Source: Panaeolus papilionaceus (taxonomy: Eukaryota; Basidiomycota; Agaricomycetes; Agaricales). From it: DNA of 64,000 nt. The first letter of the stretch is position 1. Every line of letters begins with the position of its first letter. The stretch is from contig JADNRZ010000010.1 in NCBI GenBank assembly GCA_015501605.1, forward strand, positions 124,001 to 188,000, written 5' to 3'. This document shows, piece after piece, positions 58,221 through 64,000 of this stretch. Both the position numbers and the translations under genes were made by a program. The notes beneath the pieces were generated by a model that saw nothing but the letters and a program-made list of their open reading frames with translations, did no database searches and was not told the origin of the DNA.

Positions 58221-60679
58221 GTGCCGTCCCCTAGTTCGATATCAAGTGTCTCCGAATGCTTACCTCCCTTCAGGGGCAGGTCATCTATGCACGTCACCAA
58301 TCGGGCAGGAATATTGAGCCAGATGAGATGACCGGACGTAGTTGACCAAGATCTGGTGCAACATACATATCGTCCACGTGGAGTTGGCAACTGGAGTAAG
58401 CGAATTCGACAGCATGTAGGATCGACAGCTGCCCGAATTGATTTAGGAACGGAAGTAGGTTGAAACTCGAAAGAAAACTACCAAATACTTCGAGATATTC
58501 GGCCTCCGTAAGTTCCGATCAACTGAGCTGACGCACAAACGAATGGACCTATGCACTCCCTTAAACCAAACCTGACCTCGTCCGTGTTAGAACAAAAAAC
58601 GCGTAGAATATTCTGGAAAATGAAGGACCAAAAACATGCCTCTAATTCATAGAAGTTGTCCTTGTCCAACGAGCACGGATGGGGTGCACCGCTGTAGACC
58701 GTGAAGGCATCTTAGATCCCGCCTCGGATTTTCGTTTGATGTAGAAGTCATGTTTTGATCGTTTAGGAAGCTTACCGAGCGTCGCATAAGCATGAGCAAT
58801 ACCAAGAATATGGTGATTCAGAACTCCAAAATTTTCTGACAGAGATTGACTCTGAAGGTGCACAACAGCAATTTGCGATGGGGATGAACGGAGGGGAGTC
58901 AGGGAAGAGTCCAGAGGCATGGCTACTGCGTTTGGGTCTAATGTTTGGCATTGCTTGAATCTGGGGCTTATGGCGTTCCCTTATCATCTGATCGATGGGT
59001 GTTTCGAGGCCTCACAACTATTTGAACTCTTTGCTACATAAAAAGGTGCATTGTTTTTCGAAGGAAGCCTTGAATTTTAAACGATGATAAAAAGTAGACT
59101 TCGATAAGAAATGGTTTGTCAAACCCTCAGTGAGCAAGGCGCATTTGGAGAGTGAAGTTATTCGGTAATAGGGTTGATATTACCCGTACGGTGATCGACG
59201 GCGACGGTGACAGCTCCAACCCGTTTGGAATACCAGTTAAGGGTCAACTTGCACAGGCGGGTGCAACGAACCTAACTCTTGAGGCTCAACGTGAGAAACG
59301 ACCAAGTGAGATGAGTTACTTAGAATGTCCTCACTCAAATCAACGAGTCCGGATCGCCTTTTACAGGAAATGACTGGGACTGCCAAATTGTATACTGGTC
59401 CTAGTCAGAGTAAAGTGACCTAAAACATGGGTTTTCGGGGCGGAAATTTGGTTCAAGCTATGTCATTATTTATGGCTTACCATGGCGTTATAGTCGCGCC
59501 ATGACGGTCAGAAGAGAGTACTGATCTGGGAGGTCAATGAAATCGGATTGTGCTTATCGGTGTTTCGCTGATCGAGTTCGGAGCAAGGGATCGATACCAA
59601 GCATTGTGTCAGAGATAATCATGGCCTCGATAAATATATCTCTACCAACTTGAATAGATGCATTAGATCGTGTTCAAAATTTTACGCTTAGCCCCGAGAC
59701 AAGAGATTTATGTGCTTTGGTGTCAGAACGAACGCCCGCAATTGACGCCCAGTAATTTTGCTATTTTCCTATCAAGACCATTTTCCTGTAGATATCAGAT
59801 CAGACAATACCTCCAGATTGACGATACATTTTATTTGCTGAATTCCACGCTCATGCCCTGTTCAATGCCGTTCGATTTAAATGAATAATATAATTATCAC
59901 ACCACAAGGCTACATGCCCAAGTTCTAGGAATAGATCTCTATAAGTACGACGGTCTCTTTGTTCATATTGATCCGCTGATCTTTAGCAATCTCATCCGAC
60001 AAAAGATCGGTAACGGATGCGAGTTAGTTTCAATAGACCGGGAGTTGGTGTCATATCCCAGTCAATTGGGTATTCGAGCCTCTTTAGGGTTATGAACGTT
60101 GACTAGCGCTGACGGAGGTCGTCCCGGAACCGCTGCTCCTCTAGTCAGTGAGCTCATTGCCGTTGTGCCCGTCACCGTTCATGCCCTACAATCTGTGCAT
60201 CGGAGAGGCGACGTCATCGTGCTGGATTCCACGAGCACCTGCGCCAGGCCCGTGGCCAGACGCGCAGACTATGCTGAAACCTGATGCTATTTTTGTCCGC
60301 GGCTCCCCGGGCCTGCTGTCCACGACGTACTCATATGGAGATGATCGATTCAGCTTAGGCTCTTGCATATCCGGAGTAGTGCAGGCAGTATTGTCTATCG
60401 TAGCGCTCGGGAGCGAACGAAAACCTTTACCGTTCATAACCGTCGGGCGAGTTTATGGGTACTCGCCGACAATGTCGAATTCTGGCTTTCAAAATATCAC
60501 AACTCGCAAGAAACGTGGTTGTAGTAGTATTAGTACAAACGGACAACAGAGAACAAAGGACAGGAGTTCTACGGACATGGACGTTGAATGGAAAAGATCA
60601 ATATAAATCAAAGTGAGATACGAAAGCAATTCAGAAAACCGGATGAAAAAAACGCCTCCAATAAAAAGAAATAACATAA
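58221..60679. other. Gene-poor interval of about 2.4 kb
   Basis: Weak minus-strand frames at 58478-58990 (92 and 71 aa) and plus/minus frames at 60148-60606 have no recognisable motif and no convincing splice joins. No RNA gene or transposon was recognised. Confidence 0.35.
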
Positions 60680-61712
60680 CTATACACTCATTTTCATCGC
60701 AATGGAGGGATGGCATTGATAGTTTTCCACGACGAAATCCGAATAGATGAAATCTTCGATGTCGTTGATATCATCGCGTGCCCATCTCAGCTTTGGGAAT
60801 GGCTTTGGATCCCTTTTGAGTTGCTCCTCAAGTGCCTCCACGTGATCCCGATAAACGTGTGCGTCTCCAAGCTGGATGATTAACTCGTGGGCTTCAGTGT
60901 TGGTGACCCTTGCAATCATATGTGTGAGGAGGGCGTATGAGGCAATGTTGAACGGGATTCCAAGGCCCAGATCAGCTGAGCGCTGGAACATCAAGCACGA
61001 GAGCCTGGGCTTGCGCGTCGGGTCAGAAGCAGGTGGAAGGTGGACGTAGAACTGGCACAGCATATGGCACGGAGGCAGGGCCATTAGAGGGATATCTATT
61101 TTGTGACACGTAATGTATACTAGATCAGCATTGACCTTGATACGTGTTCGGTGCGAATCAAGTACCTTTAGGATTCCAAGCGCTGAGAATGATGCGCCTG
61201 TCAGTCGGGTTGTTCTTGATCTTGTCGATGCACTCGCGAAGCTGGTCCACGCCTTTACCAGAATAATCGGCCTCGCAATCAGCATACTCTGCACCAAAGT
61301 GTCGCCATTGGAAGCCATAAACAGGTCCCAAATCGCCTTCCCTGCGGTGTCCTAGTCCTCTGCCCTCCAAGAACTCCTTCGAACCGTTACCATCCCAGAT
61401 CTTCACGCCTTTCTTGGACAAGATCGTGGAGTCCGTGCACCCGCGCACAAACCAAAGCAGCTCCTCAACGATCCCTCTCAAAAAGGTCCGCTTGGTCGTC
61501 AGAAGTGGGAGCGTTGAACCAGCAAGCGAGAACCGCAAGTTTGGAGGTGCAAATGATGAGATCGTTCCGGTTCCAGTTCGATCAGGACGCGTCTCCCCGG
61601 TGTCCAAAACACGTCGAATAAGCTCCAAATACTGATATTCTTCGTGATCTCTGGTGGGAGTCATGCTCGCGATGATGGATGGGTGTAAAGATTGGTGCCG
61701 ATTTACTTGCAT
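60680..61712 (-). CDS. Thymidylate synthase
   Basis: Converts dUMP to dTMP using methylenetetrahydrofolate. Two exons, 61712-61166 and 61095-60680, are joined through a 70-nt intron and give 320 residues from the first ATG. Starting at the second in-frame Met ([20 protein letters not shown]) would give 304, the usual fungal length. Motifs in order: [20 protein letters not shown] with the dUMP-phosphate Arg, [56 protein letters not shown], then [10 protein letters not shown] with the catalytic Cys. [20 protein letters not shown] and [13 protein letters not shown] follow. The C-terminus [14 protein letters not shown] matches the conserved closing loop. All active-site residues I checked are present. 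Confidence 0.97.
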
Positions 61713-62521
61713 GTTGTCGCGAAAGTCACACCACGTGAAGTACGCGATGACGTGACTGACAGTGGTTGCGTCACGCGCACCGCCAAATCGAGGTTCCAGG
61801 ACGTTTACAGTCGCTTTGTTAAGTTCTTCACAATCAGGAATGTTGATTTAGTCGTCAAAGGATGCGGTTTCCGTTTCAATTTAAGAGAAGGCAGTGATGT
61901 ACTGATACTCGGTATGGTAGATCAACCCAAACCCCCTATCACGATACTTTCCTTCAAACTGATCCCAAATAGACTATCATTGTCTATCAATGACTTCGAT
62001 ATCGCAAATTCCGCGACTATGTATAAGCAGTGCGATGGACCAACAATCACGTTATAGTACGAACATGTAACGCTTGCGTGTGGTTCAACTGGAATCTGTG
62101 CTTGAGAGGAGAAAGGCTATTGCTTAATTAGCTTACGAGTCGCGTCAGGGGCATGCCAAAACATGTCGAGAAGCACATCTCGGTGCACATCGACCAGTCA
62201 TACCCGTTGATAACTGAGTGATCCACGCATGATACCTCGCGAACCCGAAATCAAAATAATTATCGACACTTATGAACGGCTCCAGGGATGAATCGCAAGC
62301 GGCTGCACTTCGTGCTACACGATATATTCGGGAGAGTATCCCTAAAAGAACATGTCATATATGGGGAGGAACGGACTTGTGCATATGCGGGAGTCGTCCC
62401 GGTCGAGCTTTTGGTGGCTGCAAGACACCATCACTGATCGGTGAGCCCATGATGTTGGCCAGTCATGGCAGTTTACAAACCCACACTTCCAGAAATCATC
62501 AGAAGGGATGATCTTACGAAA
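61713..62521. other. Intergenic region between thymidylate synthase and F-box genes
   Basis: Promoter side of thymidylate synthase and 3' side of the F-box gene. A 121-codon plus-strand frame at 61692-62057 overlaps the synthase start and has no motif. Nothing else was recognised. Confidence 0.4.
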
Positions 62522-63881
62522 TTAAATGTATTGTTGGGGCTTCAGGTCGATAATTATCCTAACGACTGAGCGATTGCTGACTGGAGGAGACAGGTAACGC
62601 TGAAGCAATCCACATAGAGCGCTATCCACCCGCCTAGACTTGACACCTATCCGGTCCCCCAATCCTGCCCATTTGATAATGATATCGCACCTCCCAAGTT
62701 TAGAATACCGCTCATGGGAGAAGGCTGAGTCCAGCCGAGGCCAATCGATCTTCTGGGCTTCGCTCTTTACAATAGCGGTATTCCACAAATCCGGAATGTT
62801 GGTCGCCAAATCGATATTGATAGTAATATCCTCGACGAAACTCGAGCCATTTCGAGACAAAATGTTGGATACGTGGTTCAACACCATTGCAGCATGACTG
62901 ACTGACGAAACCTCGAAATGAAGTCGGAGTGATAACAGAGATGGAAATTGGCCTAGATCGAGTGTAATGCCATCGGGAGCAAGGTGGCTGTAGGCAAATC
63001 TATGCAGCCGCCATTCATCAGATGAGTACAGGGCTAATGCCTGGGGTAAAGTGTGCTCACAGTGACAACGATACAAGATGCTGTAGACGGGTAAGAAACT
63101 TCACGGGGAGTAGGCGGCAATCCTCATGGTCGATAATAATGTGGAATGATGTCAGGGACTCCAGCAAGTATCCGAAGGGCTCGGAGCTATCTTCGATGAC
63201 GGAGAGAAGGTCGCTGAAGCTCCGGTCGACAGAAAGGGTGTTGAGAGATGTACGTGCACCCATATTTGAGTTGTAAGTACCGATGCGGAACTTTGGATGC
63301 CCATTTAGTTGATCAAACGTTGCATCGACAATGGAGAGGGAATGTAATGCTGGATGAGCTGATAACAGAATCTGGAGCGGGATCTTCCTAAAATACTGAA
63401 ACTCCAGGGTATCCAGTGAGCCGGACTGGCACAAATTGTATATGGCCGCTTGCAAATAGTCGGGAATGATGTCCCATGGAACGGGTCTGTATTGTGAGCC
63501 CCGCAGTGTGAGAGCACCCAATGATGTTGAAGGTGTGCTGTACAGGATAGTAATGATATCTGAAAGGAGGCTCTCGTGAACGTCTATAAGGCTGAACTCG
63601 TCAACCCAAAGCTCCAAGGATTTGATGCAATGAACTAAGTCTCGATCTCCGTCCAACAAGGCTTTGAAGTCAGACAACCTCCTGAATTCAGACGCAGGAG
63701 ACAGGTGGTGAGTGTTGTATTTGAGTGCAACGTGTGAGAATAGATGACCCCTGGAGCGCCTACGGAGCGACTGGGAGGTAAGTGAGCATGCTTTAAGAGA
63801 CAGGGTTGTCGAGGGACAAGAGCCCTGCCACGCCAGGTGGTCGATGATGATGTCGAGGATTTCTTGTGGGAGTCGGGTCAT
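62522..63881 (-). CDS. F-box protein (agaricomycete type)
   Basis: Two exons, 63881-63061 and 62987-62522, join through a 73-nt intron into 428 residues. The N-terminus MTRLPQEILDIIIDHLAW, with LSLKACSLTSQSLRRRSRGHLFSHVAL, is the F-box-like domain that is very common in mushroom genomes. The remaining part has weak leucine-rich character, such as IKSLELWVDEFSLIDVHES, LSAHPALHSLSIVDATF, FLTRLQHLVSLHL and FPSLLSLRLHFEV. It ends LKPQQYI. Probable SCF substrate adaptor; the target is unknown. The start is chosen because MTRLPQEIL directly precedes the domain and an in-frame upstream extension is not visible. Confidence 0.82.
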
Positions 63882-64000
63882 TATGTGGGGATATTAGACG
63901 AGGATGCGTAGTTATAGGAGGCTATCGCATGCGAAGGCAAACAGCTGTCACGAATCTTATAGCCGGAGGGGTGTGTAGGTTGGAAGCAGAGGGGAAAGTC

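Noticed and set aside
60148..60606. 152-codon plus-strand frame as a gene
   Set aside because: No motif; compositional features do not resemble the neighbouring genes; no supporting promoter.

Overview
The window looks like nuclear DNA of an agaricomycete (mushroom-forming) basidiomycete. Genes are split by many short introns of about 50-90 nt with GTRNG donors and YAG acceptors. Several families typical of that group are present: a DUF6533 membrane protein, F-box proteins, a jelly-roll-like surface protein, a kinase-like protein and an AIG1-type GTPase. There are no bacterial operons. I found no tRNA, rRNA or CRISPR array and no recognisable intact transposon. All functional calls come from reading translations and splice sites by eye; no database search was run.

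Layout. 1-3634: a phosphoinositide phospholipase C cut by the left edge (minus). 4663-7508: a Dal5-like MFS transporter (minus). 8995-11064: an eight-exon aspartokinase-like gene (plus) whose kinase motifs are lost although the reading frame is intact. 11399-16207: two tandem copies of a multi-pass membrane protein gene (minus), each with about 1 kb of related upstream DNA, i.e. a segmental duplication. 17582-18515: a jelly-roll-like proline-rich protein. 19433-21420: a DUF6533 membrane protein. 24245-24514: a small secreted 10-cysteine protein with a regular dipeptide pro-region. 24860-26870: an SNG1/DUF3533 membrane protein. 28085-31585: a large Ser/Pro-rich protein of unknown function. 32775-33441: a four-exon 152-aa protein of unknown function.

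35114-38054: a membrane-anchored GH5 exo-beta-1,3-glucanase (minus). 39395-41139: a kinase-like protein (minus). 42123-43524: NAD-dependent formate dehydrogenase (plus). 44160-45722: a P-loop GTPase-like gene followed by a degraded second copy (minus); the last exon of the first gene contains two back-to-back palindromes. 46834-49963: two tandem Gal80-like Gfo/Idh/MocA oxidoreductases (plus). 50354-52897: an M20 carboxypeptidase S. 53657-55246: an F-box protein. 56167-58144: a Zn2Cys6 transcription factor (minus). 60680-61712: thymidylate synthase (minus). 62522-63881: a second F-box protein (minus).

The genes do not form an obvious biosynthetic cluster. The housekeeping genes (phospholipase C, thymidylate synthase, formate dehydrogenase, cell-wall glucanase) are interspersed with lineage-expanded or duplicated genes. 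The most unusual items are the aspartokinase-like pseudoenzyme, the secreted cysteine-rich peptide with ten consecutive X-Pro/X-Ala dipeptides, the paired palindromes in the GTPase gene and the membrane-protein segmental duplication.
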